From Methanomassiliicoccales archaeon (lineage in GTDB: Archaea; Thermoplasmatota; Thermoplasmata; Methanomassiliicoccales; Methanomethylophilaceae): DNA of 13,259 nucleotides. Numbering within the stretch: the first letter of the stretch is position 1; each line of letters opens with the position of its first letter. The stretch spans positions 1 to 13,259 of the forward strand of contig CAAFZG010000045.1 of the NCBI GenBank assembly GCA_900767505.1, read 5' to 3'. The notes below the pieces were generated by a model that saw only the letters and a list, made by a program, of their open reading frames with translations, did no database searches and was not told where the DNA came from. This document shows, piece after piece, positions 5,460-12,789 of this stretch. A program made the translations under genes and the position numbers.

Positions 5460-5465
5460 TTTTTT
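5460..5465 (+). terminator. Oligo-T terminator after the ThiI-like gene
   Basis: Six T residues begin 6 nt after the TGA stop. Archaeal RNA polymerase stops at oligo-U tracts without needing a hairpin, so this alone could end the transcript. Confidence 0.5.
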
Positions 5466-5473
5466 CTCTACTT

Positions 5474-5503
5474 CGGGATGAGTGCCGAACGCACGGCATC
5501 CCG
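5474..5503. terminator. Hairpin between convergent genes (7 bp + 4 bp)
   Basis: CGGGATG (5474-5480) pairs with CATCCCG (5497-5503). Inside it, GTGC (5482-5485) pairs with GCAC (5491-5494) around the loop CGAAC. Four T residues follow at 5505-5508. It may back up the oligo-T terminator or block antisense entry from the eL15 side. Confidence 0.4.
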
Positions 5504-5540
5504 ATTTTCTCCATCAGTTCGATAATATCAATAGAAATAT

Positions 5541-5556
5541 CCGGCCCGAGGGCCGG
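5541..5556. terminator. GC-rich hairpin downstream of eL15 (6 bp, CGAG loop)
   Basis: CCGGCC (5541-5546) and GGCCGG (5551-5556) enclose a tetranucleotide loop. On the minus strand it lies about 25 nt after the eL15 stop, with CCTTTTA before it and an AT-rich stretch after it, which suits a terminator for the ribosomal protein gene. Confidence 0.4.
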
Positions 5557-5579
5557 TAAAAGGTTTCATGACAGGAATC

Positions 5580-6203
5580 TCACTTGATTCTTCTCTGGTT
5601 GGCCCTGACTGAAGGCCTGGCTTTCTCGGCACCCTTTCCGGTGTGCCTCATTCCACGTCCCTTCTGTCCGGCAGAGGTCTTTCCGCGGTAAACACGGTTC
5701 TTGTGAGTGTTGTCACAGATCCAGTTGATCTTGGGGTCGGCCTTGATGACGGGGTGTGCGGGGTCGACGAGGATTACCTCATACCACTCCTGCTGTCCAT
5801 CGGCTCCAACCCAGTAGGAGTTCAGGACCTCGAGGTTGGGGTACCTCTTTGCTGTCCTCTCCTCGGCCATCCTCTGAAGGCTCTTTCCAACCGTGATCTG
5901 GTTGATTCCCTTCCTCTTGGCCCTCCTACCTGTGACGATAGCTCTCTTCTGGAAGCTTCCCTTCCTGACCCTGGCCCTGACGACGACGTAGCCCTGTTTG
6001 GCTTTGTATCCGAGTGCCCTTGCCCTGTCAAGACGGGTAGGCCTCTCGACGCGGGTGAAGTTCTCCTCTTTTCTCCACTGGATCCTGCGCTCGTAGTTGA
6101 GTGCCTTCACGTAGGATTTGTTGGGAACATTCCATGCATCGGAGATGTAGCTGTACATGCTCTTCCCGTTAACCGGGCGTGTTTCCTGAGTCTCTTCGCT
6201 CAT
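5580..6203 (-). CDS. rpl15e: Large ribosomal subunit protein eL15 (L15e)
   Basis: This 207-residue basic protein is eL15, an rRNA-binding component of the archaeal and eukaryotic large subunit. Typical stretches are 'MYSYISDAWNVPNKSYVKAL' (starting at residue 16), 'RPTRLDRARALGYKAKQGYV', 'RARVRKGSFQKRAIVTGRRA' and a lysine/arginine-rich end. The ATG at 6203 is chosen for the excellent GGTGAT site 5 nt upstream. It gives a 15-residue polar N-terminal extension (MSEETQETRPVNGK...) ahead of the usual family start, which corresponds to the ATG at 6158. The gene lies 97 bp downstream of polB on the same strand and seems to have its own TATA box at 6286-6296. A longer frame to 6272 is less likely. 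The identification is certain; only the start is slightly open. Confidence 0.95.
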   Translation of the reverse strand: MSEETQETRPVNGKSMYSYISDAWNVPNKSYVKALNYERRIQWRKEENFTRVERPTRLDRARALGYKAKQGYVVVRARVRKGSFQKRAIVTGRRAKRKGINQITVGKSLQRMAEERTAKRYPNLEVLNSYWVGADGQQEWYEVILVDPAHPVIKADPKINWICDNTHKNRVYRGKTSAGQKGRGMRHTGKGAEKARPSVRANQRRIK

Positions 6204-6208
6204 ATGTA

Positions 6209-6214
6209 TCACCT
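6209..6214 (-). promoter_or_regulatory. Ribosome binding site that decides the eL15 start
   Basis: On the minus strand GGTGAT lies 5 nt before the ATG at 6203. It matches the core of the archaeal anti-Shine-Dalgarno complement and favours the start with the acidic N-terminal extension. Confidence 0.7.
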
Positions 6215-6245
6215 TTACGGATTCACCTTTCGGCACATTTCCGTT

Positions 6246-6266
6246 CGTGCGATTAATCACCGCACG
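6246..6266 (-). promoter_or_regulatory. Hairpin in the predicted eL15 mRNA leader
   Basis: CGTGCG (6246-6251) and CGCACG (6261-6266) are perfect complements around a 9-nt loop. With the TATA box at 6286-6296 the transcript would begin near 6265, so the hairpin would sit at the extreme 5' end of a leader of about 60 nt. A regulatory role, such as ribosomal protein feedback, is speculation. Confidence 0.3.
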
Positions 6267-6285
6267 GCTCATGCATAAACAGGCA

Positions 6286-6296
6286 GTATTTTAAAG
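6286..6296 (-). promoter_or_regulatory. TATA box for eL15
   Basis: On the minus strand this reads CTTTAAAATAC, a good TATA match. It predicts a start near 6265 and a leader of about 60 nt with a proper ribosome site, unlike the leaderless genes nearby. It lies just before the stop of polB. Confidence 0.5.
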
Positions 6297-6300
6297 GTTC

Positions 6301-8700
6301 TCAGAAGAACTCGTCCAAACTCTTGACCTTTGCCTTGGGCTTGGGGGGTTCGATGGGCTTCTTCGGACCGTCGGATTGTTTGAACATGCCGCCGAGGAGA
6401 GTGGCCTGCTGGCTTCCCAGCATGAGGTCCTTCTCCGTCCATCCGAACACCTCTGTGATCCTGGATGCCATCTGCGCCAGACGTCCGGCGTAGTATCTGT
6501 AGTCGGGTTTGGATGTGAATTCGACGCCGCTGATGAACGGTTCCACCTTCTGCGGGGTGGAGCTTCCGTCGGTGACGATCCATGAGATCTTCATCCCGGG
6601 GATGAAATCGTAGCCCATGGCCATCATCTTCTTCGCCGCCTGGACATTGGCCATCCTGTCGGGGTTCTCGTAGGCGTCGAGACCTTTGCAGGTGCGGGAT
6701 ATGACGAGTTCCGAAGGCTCCACCTTTCCGGCGAGGACATCCTGGATCGTCATCTTCACAAGTGCCAATGCCTTCTCGTTGTCCTCTGCGAGGATCTCCT
6801 CGAACAGTTCCGACAGCATCTTGCTCTGAAGGTCGAACGAATCGGAGCGGCGTATCTCGTATCCGCGTACGAGGAGGTCATCGGATGCCGCAGGCCAGAT
6901 GACCTTGCCCACGTACCTCTTCTTCATGCCGTGGGTGAACATGGGCTCCAGGAGCTTCTCGAACTCCAATGTGCCGCCGTCGCGGGAGAAGCGGTCCGCC
7001 ATCTCGGTACCGAATCTGACGGAACCTTCCAGATTGTGCTCCGGCGACTGCATGAAGACCGAGTCGGTATCGGAGTAGATCACCGGGATGCCCTCGGATT
7101 CGACCTCGCCGATGATCCCTTTGACATTGGACCTGGCGAAGGATGTTATCGCGGCTCCGATGCTCTTGTCCGTGAATCTGTAGAACGATGATGCGAACAC
7201 GCCGTAGAATGTGTTCATCAGGACCTTGACCGCGGCCTGGAGTCCGTCGAGGTAATGGTACTCGTGCTGGTCGCTGGTTGCCTTCATGCGCTTCTTGATG
7301 TCGTCCCTCTGGTCCATGAGTCCCGAGAGGATCTTCGGAAGCAGTCCGACCCTTCTGTCCTTGGACATGAATCTGGCGCCCGAAGGCGCGGCTATCTCCC
7401 CATCGGGGGACAGGGTGGTGAAGCAGATGTTCTTCGCGATGATCAGCGAGGGGTACATCGATTTGAAGTCCAGGACGCACACCCAGTGGTACAGTCCGGG
7501 TGTCATGGTGTGGACATATCCGCCTTCGATCTGGTCGGAACCGGCAATCCTGCGCCCCATGTTCGGAACCGCGATGTTGCCGCGGTCCGCGGCACGGATG
7601 AGCAGGGAATCCGCCAACTGGGACGATCCCGATGTGAGCACATCCTCCACAGGCAGTTTGGACACGGCTGCGAGGTCCATGCCCCTTCTGAGGGTTCCCA
7701 CCTCCAGCAGGATGCGGAGTGCGAGTTCGGCATCCTTGGTGCAGTATTCGAGGACCTTTGCGCGGTTGTTCGTCCATTCCGAGTCCATATGCTTCGGATC
7801 GACGTCCATCTTCCCTTCGCCGAGGAGCTGCATGGACACTGCGTTCAGCGTCTCCTGCTTGGGGCGGAGCTCCCTCTTCACGGCCCACCATGCGTCGCAG
7901 ATGAGCCTTCCCTTGACCCTCCAGAACCTTTCGCTGAATATCTTGGGCTGTCCGCCGTCCCTTCCCCAGGGGAGGGCATCCTTCATCCTGTTGGCCTTCG
8001 CCCTCTCGGAGATCTTCCTGATGTCGTAGTTGTCGATGTTGTATCCGGTTATGACATCGGGGTCCTCGCGTTTGATCAGTTCCGCGAACCCTGTGATGAT
8101 GTCCTTCTCGGGGCCGGATATGGGCTCGCATGCGCGGATGCCGTCGCCGTCCCATATCACGGCGCAGATGCAGTAGATGAATTCGTGCTCGATGCTGTTC
8201 TCGATATCGAACGAAATGATCCTCAATCCGGGGTCGAACGGCTCTATGTTCTCGAACGAGTCCAATTCGACGGTGAGGTCCGTGAAATCGTTTCCTTCGA
8301 TCTCGTGGCCTTCGAGCCTTATGCACGAGCCCATGTCGCAGTCGTAGATGAAACGTAGGTCGATGCCTATGTCGGACGACAGCGTGCCCGAACCCTTCCT
8401 CTTGATCAGGTTCTTGTAGTCATTGGCTTTCCACGGGTTCGCATATGTGATCTTGGCGACCTCGGTCTCCTTGGATTTGAGGAGCAGGCTCTTCTTCTCT
8501 ACGGACAGCACCCCTTCGTCCTTGGAAAGGGCGTCGAGGAGCTCGTCGCCGGGTTCGACAGCGTAGAAGTACGGGCTGAATCCGTGCTTCAGTATCGTTA
8601 TCGACTTCCTGTCGCGCGTCTTCCCGTAGAGCTCTATCACGGGTCTGTCGTCTTCCACGACATATGACGCGCTGATGAGCCTGACATCCCATGAACCCAT
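6301..8700 (-). CDS. polB: Family B DNA polymerase
   Basis: This 799-residue replicative or repair DNA polymerase of family B carries both activities. The 3'-5' exonuclease motifs are Exo I 'SFDIENS' (D165, E167), Exo II 'GYNIDNYD' (219-226) and Exo III 'YCTKD' (319-323). The polymerase motifs are A 'DFKSMYPS' (411-418), B 'KVLMNTFYG' (492-500) and C 'YSDTDS' (542-547), all with their catalytic aspartates. The C-terminus 'SLDEFF' ends in the paired Phe of a PCNA-interacting peptide. Length is normal for archaeal PolB, with no intein. The ATG at 8700 has GTGATC just upstream on the minus strand. The gene follows ychF with a 4-nt gap, so the two are probably cotranscribed. Confidence 0.97.
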   Translation of the reverse strand: MGSWDVRLISASYVVEDDRPVIELYGKTRDRKSITILKHGFSPYFYAVEPGDELLDALSKDEGVLSVEKKSLLLKSKETEVAKITYANPWKANDYKNLIKRKGSGTLSSDIGIDLRFIYDCDMGSCIRLEGHEIEGNDFTDLTVELDSFENIEPFDPGLRIISFDIENSIEHEFIYCICAVIWDGDGIRACEPISGPEKDIITGFAELIKREDPDVITGYNIDNYDIRKISERAKANRMKDALPWGRDGGQPKIFSERFWRVKGRLICDAWWAVKRELRPKQETLNAVSMQLLGEGKMDVDPKHMDSEWTNNRAKVLEYCTKDAELALRILLEVGTLRRGMDLAAVSKLPVEDVLTSGSSQLADSLLIRAADRGNIAVPNMGRRIAGSDQIEGGYVHTMTPGLYHWVCVLDFKSMYPSLIIAKNICFTTLSPDGEIAAPSGARFMSKDRRVGLLPKILSGLMDQRDDIKKRMKATSDQHEYHYLDGLQAAVKVLMNTFYGVFASSFYRFTDKSIGAAITSFARSNVKGIIGEVESEGIPVIYSDTDSVFMQSPEHNLEGSVRFGTEMADRFSRDGGTLEFEKLLEPMFTHGMKKRYVGKVIWPAASDDLLVRGYEIRRSDSFDLQSKMLSELFEEILAEDNEKALALVKMTIQDVLAGKVEPSELVISRTCKGLDAYENPDRMANVQAAKKMMAMGYDFIPGMKISWIVTDGSSTPQKVEPFISGVEFTSKPDYRYYAGRLAQMASRITEVFGWTEKDLMLGSQQATLLGGMFKQSDGPKKPIEPPKPKAKVKSLDEFF

Positions 8701-8704
8701 GTGA

Positions 8705-9892
8705 TCACTTGTTTGCGACTATCCTTATGATGTCCCCGTCCTGGAGCTCGTAATCGGCTCCGACGGTGCGCTTCGTCTTGGCGTTGACGGCACGGATGAA
8801 CTTGTCTCCGAGGTCGGAGTGGATCCTGTACGCCAGGTCCTTGGCGGTGGAGCCGCGGGGGACAAGGAACGCATCGGGAAGCACTCTGCCGAAGTGGTCC
8901 GTGAACTTGTTCTCGTCCTCTACAGGGTAGACGGCGATGAGGTCGAGCATCTTGAATGCGGCATCCTCGATGCATTTCTGTATGCCGGTTCCGCCGTTGG
9001 CGGCCATCTTCTCGGCCATGTACTCCAGGGCCTTCCTCTGACCGTCGCTCACCTTGGCGTCGGCCTTGATCGTGAATGTGCTGTCTCCGGGGGTGTAGTC
9101 GATGAGTCCGCCTGCGGCCGCCTTCTTCAGGGCGAGTTCCGTCTCGGCCATGGTGGCCACGCAGATGTCGTTTATCGCCTCGATCTTCGCCGTGTTGCCT
9201 TCGGGGGCTATGTCGGCCTTGTTCATGGCGACTATCATCGGTTTGGACTGGGCCCTGATCTGTTCGCAGAGCTTCAGAAGGAGGTCGTCGTCCCATTTGG
9301 TGGGGTCGTCCGGAAGGGGTACGGCTTTGAGAGCCTCTTTGATCTGCGTCTCGGTGACCTTCAGGCCCTGGAGACGCTCTGCGAGGATCGATTCGGGCTT
9401 GCTGCCCTGCATCCTTGCCTGCCTGGCGATCTTGGAGAATCCGTTCTTTATGATCTCCCTCATCCAGCACTCGATCTCGCGCCTCAGGAAGAGGACGTCC
9501 TCCGTTGGATCATGGGATCCGATGTCGACGGAGTTGCCTTCGATGTTCGTGGAGCCGCTGACATCCACGACGTTGATCAGTGCGTCGGCCTGTCTGAGGT
9601 CGTCCAGGAATTTGTTACCGAGTCCTTTGCCTTCCCATGCATCCGGAACCAGGCCTGCAACGTCCAGAAGTTCGACCGGGACCATCCTGACCCCGTTCAT
9701 GCAGATCGAATTATGAGGTGTGCATTCGATTCCGAGTTCCTTGCAGGGACACGGAGTGCGGACGTAGGCTACCCCTTTGTTGGGTTCTATCGTTGTGAAG
9801 GGATAGTTGGCTATCTCCACGGGCGCCATTGTCGCCGCGCCGAAGAACGTGGATTTTCCTACATTTGGTTTGCCTACGATGCCGATTTGCAT
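8705..9892 (-). CDS. ychF: Archaeal YchF/OBG-family translation-associated GTPase
   Basis: This 395-residue OBG-family P-loop NTPase is related to bacterial YchF/eukaryotic OLA1 and is thought to act on ribosomes. Visible motifs are G1 'GKPNVGKST' (7-15), the G3 region 'LLDVAGLVPDAWEGKGLGN' (75-93) and G4 'NKAD' (224-227). The NKAD sequence predicts guanine specificity, whereas bacterial YchF/OLA1 has an altered G4 and uses ATP. A cysteine cluster (C48, C50, C57, C64) lies between G1 and G3. The C-terminal TGS domain includes 'GSTAKDLAYRIHSDLGDKFI' and 'LQDGDIIRIVANK'. The ATG at 9892 has a TATA-like sequence about 32 bp upstream, implying a very short leader. It is the first gene of the ychF-polB pair and follows marR by 38 bp. 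Confidence 0.93.
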   Translation of the reverse strand: MQIGIVGKPNVGKSTFFGAATMAPVEIANYPFTTIEPNKGVAYVRTPCPCKELGIECTPHNSICMNGVRMVPVELLDVAGLVPDAWEGKGLGNKFLDDLRQADALINVVDVSGSTNIEGNSVDIGSHDPTEDVLFLRREIECWMREIIKNGFSKIARQARMQGSKPESILAERLQGLKVTETQIKEALKAVPLPDDPTKWDDDLLLKLCEQIRAQSKPMIVAMNKADIAPEGNTAKIEAINDICVATMAETELALKKAAAGGLIDYTPGDSTFTIKADAKVSDGQRKALEYMAEKMAANGGTGIQKCIEDAAFKMLDLIAVYPVEDENKFTDHFGRVLPDAFLVPRGSTAKDLAYRIHSDLGDKFIRAVNAKTKRTVGADYELQDGDIIRIVANK

Positions 9893-9918
9893 TTCTACCG
9901 ACCGACCCTAGGCCGTTC

Positions 9919-9929
9919 AGAAATAAAGG
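9919..9929 (-). promoter_or_regulatory. Candidate TATA box for ychF-polB
   Basis: On the minus strand this reads AACCTTTATTT. It is centred about 32 bp before the ATG at 9892, predicting a leader of only about 5 nt. It lies between the marR stop and ychF, so the two are probably separate transcription units. Confidence 0.4.
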
Positions 9930-9930
9930 T

Positions 9931-10392
9931 TCATCTATTGGACACGAGATGCGATAGGTTGGACATGAGGATCTTCAACATCCTGGACAGTTCCTGGATC
10001 TCCTCATCGGTCAGGCTGTGCGTGATGTTCTGTCCGCAATATATGGCGCGCAGTTCGATCTCGGCGATCATCTCCTTACCTTTGGGGGTCAGCTCTATTG
10101 CCTTTTGGCGGTGGTCGCTCTCGATGATTTCGGTGGTCACCAGTCCGAGCGTCTTCAGCTTGTCCACCAGTGCGGAGACGGCCTGTTGGCTCACGCCCAG
10201 GTATGCTCTGATGTCACTCAGTGTGTCCGCCGGGTGGGCCGCCATGTAGAGCATACAGTCCGCCTGACTGGATGTGAGTCCCAAGCAATCCAGTTCGGAG
10301 TCTCTGAACAATTTCATGAGCCTTCCGACCATTTGCGCCCTGCCAGCAAGGTCTCTGTATTCTGTATTTTCAATGACCACGGTCCACCTCAC
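9931..10392 (-). CDS. MarR family transcriptional regulator
   Basis: This 153-residue protein is a MarR-type winged-helix repressor. The helix-turn-helix is 'TLSDIRAYLGVSQQAVSALV' (57-76). The wing follows as 'LGLVTTEIIESDHRQKAIEL', with the DxR of the wing present (D93, R95), then 'TPKGKEMIAEIE'. The C-terminal helices should dimerise. The GTG start at 10392 overlaps the stop of the YczE-type gene (GTGA). A second in-frame GTG at 10380, with GAGGTG before it, is an alternative start. As the second gene of a two-gene unit with a membrane protein, it probably controls that unit; a palindrome at 11069-11080 is a candidate operator. The ligand is unknown; Cys41, Cys46 and Cys118 might sense redox or metal, but that is conjecture. 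Confidence 0.9.
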   Translation of the reverse strand: MRWTVVIENTEYRDLAGRAQMVGRLMKLFRDSELDCLGLTSSQADCMLYMAAHPADTLSDIRAYLGVSQQAVSALVDKLKTLGLVTTEIIESDHRQKAIELTPKGKEMIAEIELRAIYCGQNITHSLTDEEIQELSRMLKILMSNLSHLVSNR

Positions 10393-11066
10393 GCGCCGGA
10401 TTCGTCTCCTTTCTCCGAATCGGGTAATAGACGCTTCGTCAGTGGTTTAAACCTTTGGAAATAAAACCTTGCTATGGAGCCCACCAGTATCGCACTTATG
10501 ACCGTTCCCTCACGGACACCCCCCAGATTTCCCAGAAAAGCGAGTCCGATCAGTCCGGCGATCGCGATCATCGTACTGTCCGACAGCACACGGATCTTTC
10601 CGTATTCCTTCCGGGTTTTCAGGGTCAACGCATATACGAACCCGTCTCCGGGGACCATCACGACATCTGCTATGACCTGGAGATACACTCCGAAGGCGAG
10701 TAGGGCGCATCCTGCTACCACGGACACGATCCGAAGGATGTATTCCTGCGGGTCGAACCAGTCAAGCAGCATCATCCCCAGGTCTATGACGTATCCGAAC
10801 AGGAACGACACTATCACCTGGAGTCCGAGATTGAACAGGTCGGAGTTCTTTCCGCGGAGGATGAGTTGCAGCAGTATCAGGATGAGGCTGAAGACTATCG
10901 TCCAGTTGCCAAGGGTCAGGGATGGGTAGACCATGGACAGACTGTATGGGATAGATGTTATGGGCGATGTTCCGAGCGACGCCTTGGTGATGACAGCTAT
11001 GCCTATGGACAGGATCGACAGTCCGCATGCGAAAAGGGCGTAGCGCCTCAGGATATGGTCCTTCAT
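10389..11066 (-). CDS. YczE/YitT-like integral membrane protein (DUF6198 type)
   Basis: This 225-residue membrane protein has about five to six hydrophobic helices. It resembles the YczE/DUF6198 group: 'YALFACGLSILSIGIAVITK' (9-28), then 'ASLGTSPITSIPYSLS' (29-44), 'FLFGYVIDLGMMLLDW', 'VIADVVMVPGDGFVYALTLK' and 'GVREGTVISAILVGSIARF'. The paired GTSPI and MVPGDGF segments are the conserved core. These proteins are common in gut Firmicutes and some are next to regulator genes; the transported substrate is not known. The ATG at 11066 comes 37 bp after ksgA on the same strand, so readthrough from the upstream operon is possible, but a palindrome and a weak TATA-like site (TTGTACAT) suggest separate control. 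The GTGA overlap ties it to marR. Acquisition from bacteria is inference. Confidence 0.8.
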   Translation of the reverse strand: MKDHILRRYALFACGLSILSIGIAVITKASLGTSPITSIPYSLSMVYPSLTLGNWTIVFSLILILLQLILRGKNSDLFNLGLQVIVSFLFGYVIDLGMMLLDWFDPQEYILRIVSVVAGCALLAFGVYLQVIADVVMVPGDGFVYALTLKTRKEYGKIRVLSDSTMIAIAGLIGLAFLGNLGGVREGTVISAILVGSIARFYFQRFKPLTKRLLPDSEKGDESGA

Positions 11067-11068
11067 GC

Positions 11069-11080
11069 GATCGCCCGATC
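11069..11080. promoter_or_regulatory. Palindrome upstream of the YczE-MarR unit, candidate operator
   Basis: GATCG-CC-CGATC is a perfect inverted repeat of five bases per arm. It ends 2 bp before the ATG at 11066, where a start-site operator would be expected. A MarR dimer encoded in the same unit is the obvious candidate ligand. The arms are short, so chance cannot be excluded. Confidence 0.35.
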
Positions 11081-11103
11081 ATCTTTGAGAATGTACAACT
11101 GAC

Positions 11104-11883
11104 TCACTGTCTGTCGCTTATTGCATCGGCGATCTCTCCGATCTCTGCCGGACGGAGGTTCTCGATGCGGTCGTCTCCGTAGGGGATGTCATCGTTCCTG
11201 TCGATGAGGCCTGCGGCCTTCAGGGACGTCCCGATCTTCTTCCTGCGGTGGTTGAATGCTATCTCGGTGACCTTGTAGAACATCCGCTCGTCCTTGACCT
11301 TGAAAGGGGCCTCCCGGGGAGTTATCTTCACCAGGGCGGAATCGACCTTCGGTCTGGGATTGAACCTGGATGCGGGTACGGTTTCCATGATCTCGCATTC
11401 GGCGCGGTAGAACAGGTTGACAGTGAGGCGGGAGTAGTCGGGGCTTCCGACATCCGCCACCATCCTGTCGGCGAATTCCTTCTGGACCATGACGACGGCG
11501 GTCCGGAACTGCTGGTCAAGGAGTTTGAAAATGATGGGTGTGGAGACGCTGTACGGGAGATTGCTCACGAACACATCGAATTCCGGGAACGGGACCTTCA
11601 CGGCATCGCCGTGGATGAGCTCGATCCTGTCGCCGTACGTCTCCGAGATGTACTCTGCGAGGATATCGTCCAGCTCTATGCAGGTGAGGCTGCACGGTTT
11701 ATCGAGTATGCGCTCGGTGAGGATGCCGAGCCCGGGGCCTACCTCCAATACGCGGTCGCCCTGAGCTATCTCGGCATATCCTATGTGACGGTCTGCAACG
11801 CGTCCGTCGATGAGGAAGTTCTGACCCTTGCTCTTCTTCGGAACGATGCCCGTCTCGGCAATCAGGCGCCCTGTGTCTGTCAT
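11104..11883 (-). CDS. ksgA: 16S rRNA (adenine-N6,N6)-dimethyltransferase KsgA/Dim1
   Basis: This 259-residue SAM-dependent enzyme makes the two adjacent dimethyladenosines near the 3' end of 16S rRNA and checks small-subunit assembly. Motifs in order are 'QNFL' (21-24), the SAM-binding 'LEVGPGLGILTE' (46-57), acidic 'IELD' (69-72), 'GDAVKVPFP' (92-100), catalytic 'NLPYSVST' (108-115) and 'FNPRPKVDSALV' (174-185). All are intact and the length is normal. The ATG at 11883 overlaps the DUF655 stop (ATGA), so the start is secure although the frame remains open upstream to 12444. It is the last gene of the pus10-rpl21e-rpoF-DUF655-ksgA operon. The sister gene hemK, often next in other archaea, is absent; the YczE-type gene takes its place. 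Confidence 0.96.
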   Translation of the reverse strand: MTDTGRLIAETGIVPKKSKGQNFLIDGRVADRHIGYAEIAQGDRVLEVGPGLGILTERILDKPCSLTCIELDDILAEYISETYGDRIELIHGDAVKVPFPEFDVFVSNLPYSVSTPIIFKLLDQQFRTAVVMVQKEFADRMVADVGSPDYSRLTVNLFYRAECEIMETVPASRFNPRPKVDSALVKITPREAPFKVKDERMFYKVTEIAFNHRRKKIGTSLKAAGLIDRNDDIPYGDDRIENLRPAEIGEIADAISDRQ

Positions 11884-12434
11884 CTTGACACGAACAGGTA
11901 GCGCTTTCTGTCGGGATCGGAGATCTCGAGCATGATTCTTGCGACGATGAGCTTCTCGGGGTTCTTTATGCCGACCCTTTCGGAGAGGTCGCTGAAGTCC
12001 TTGAACGGGCCCTCCTTCCTCTTGTCCAGGATGGCGGTCATGGATTTCTTTCCGAGTCCGGGGAGCTCTTCGAGCATGTGCTTCTTCATGCTGATGCCCT
12101 CTGCTTCGTTGAAGAACCTGATGAAGCGGAGCTGCTTGGACAGCACTATGTCTGTGATGGCATACTCGAGTTCGGCCTGTGCATTCTTCGTCAGATCTTC
12201 GTATCCAATGCGCCTCTTGACGTGGTCTATGACGTCGCGCTTCACATCGGCAGTGTCCTTGCCGATGAATGTCCTGACTCCGATGTCTACTACTGCATCC
12301 GCTTTGGGGACGAGTTCGAAAAGTCTGAACTCCTCGTCTCCCACAGCGTAGCAGATCGGTTCTCTCTTGGAACCGAACTTGCCGCCGGGTATGCCCTGTG
12401 CCAAATAATCCAAGATGTAGACGTACTCTTCCAT
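11880..12434 (-). CDS. DUF655 family helix-hairpin-helix protein
   Basis: This 184-residue protein belongs to the archaeal DUF655 family, conserved between rpoF and ksgA. The N-terminal part carries short basic segments ('GKFGSKREP') and beta strands resembling an OB-like fold. The C-terminal half has a helix-hairpin-helix nucleic-acid binding element, 'LEELPGLGKKSMTAILDKRK' (121-140), followed by 'LSERVGIKNPEKLIVARIM'. The function is not established; the company it keeps (RNA polymerase, ribosomal protein, rRNA methylase) suggests an RNA-binding role in ribosome biogenesis. The ATG at 12434 is preceded by GGAGTGATC on the minus strand. It starts 13 bp after rpoF and overlaps ksgA by ATGA. 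Confidence 0.93.
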   Translation of the reverse strand: MEEYVYILDYLAQGIPGGKFGSKREPICYAVGDEEFRLFELVPKADAVVDIGVRTFIGKDTADVKRDVIDHVKRRIGYEDLTKNAQAELEYAITDIVLSKQLRFIRFFNEAEGISMKKHMLEELPGLGKKSMTAILDKRKEGPFKDFSDLSERVGIKNPEKLIVARIMLEISDPDRKRYLFVSR

Positions 12435-12447
12435 AGGAGATCACTCC

Positions 12448-12774
12448 TCAGATGTACTTGGCAACGATATCGAGGATCTCCTGGATCTGTGAGGACTCCA
12501 GTGTGATCCTTTCTTTGGAAAAGATCGCGCGGACATCCTCCGGGTACTTGGGGAGGATATCCGCGATTTTGCAAGCAACGGAATCGGTGACGACGTCAAT
12601 CTTCTTGACCTCCTCAACGATCGCATTGGCATCTGCGAGGGGGATGCTGCAGACTGTCTGAGCATGCTCGAGCGCGTGCTTCTGCGATGCGAGAAGGGAC
12701 TCCTGACCCCTGATCTCTGCTTCGGCTGTGAGAAGGTCCCTCACTTCAGCCAGCGTAAGGTATTGCTCAGCCAT
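12448..12774 (-). CDS. rpoF: DNA-directed RNA polymerase subunit Rpo4 (RpoF/Rpb4)
   Basis: This 108-residue acidic protein is the archaeal homologue of Rpb4. With Rpo7 it forms the stalk of RNA polymerase that binds nascent RNA and helps open the promoter. Family features are 'MAEQYLTLAEVRDLL' at the N-terminus, the central helix with 'ASQKHALEHAQTV', and the HRDC-like C-terminal part 'ILPKYPEDVRAIFSKERI' followed by 'IQEILDIVAKYI'. Length is normal. GGGTGA lies about 9 nt before the ATG at 12774. It starts 15 bp after rpl21e and is followed by DUF655 after 13 bp, the order seen in many archaea. Confidence 0.95.
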   Translation of the reverse strand: MAEQYLTLAEVRDLLTAEAEIRGQESLLASQKHALEHAQTVCSIPLADANAIVEEVKKIDVVTDSVACKIADILPKYPEDVRAIFSKERITLESSQIQEILDIVAKYI

Positions 12775-12789
12775 CTCAATTCACCCGCT

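Noticed and set aside
6878..8326. A 482-codon minus-strand frame inside polB, and a 367-codon plus-strand frame opposite it (7255-8358)
   Set aside because: Both are out-of-frame shadows of PolB, whose motifs run unbroken; the shadow proteins are arginine/histidine-rich or featureless.
8819..10249. A 476-codon open frame on the plus strand antisense to ychF and marR
   Set aside because: It lies wholly opposite two well-recognised genes, has no family resemblance or ribosome site, and long antisense frames are expected opposite GC-rich genes with strong third-position bias.
11104..12444. A 446-codon frame that would extend KsgA through the DUF655 region
   Set aside because: The upstream part is DUF655 read in the wrong frame; the ATGA overlap at 11880-11883 and the family's usual N-terminus set the KsgA start at 11883.
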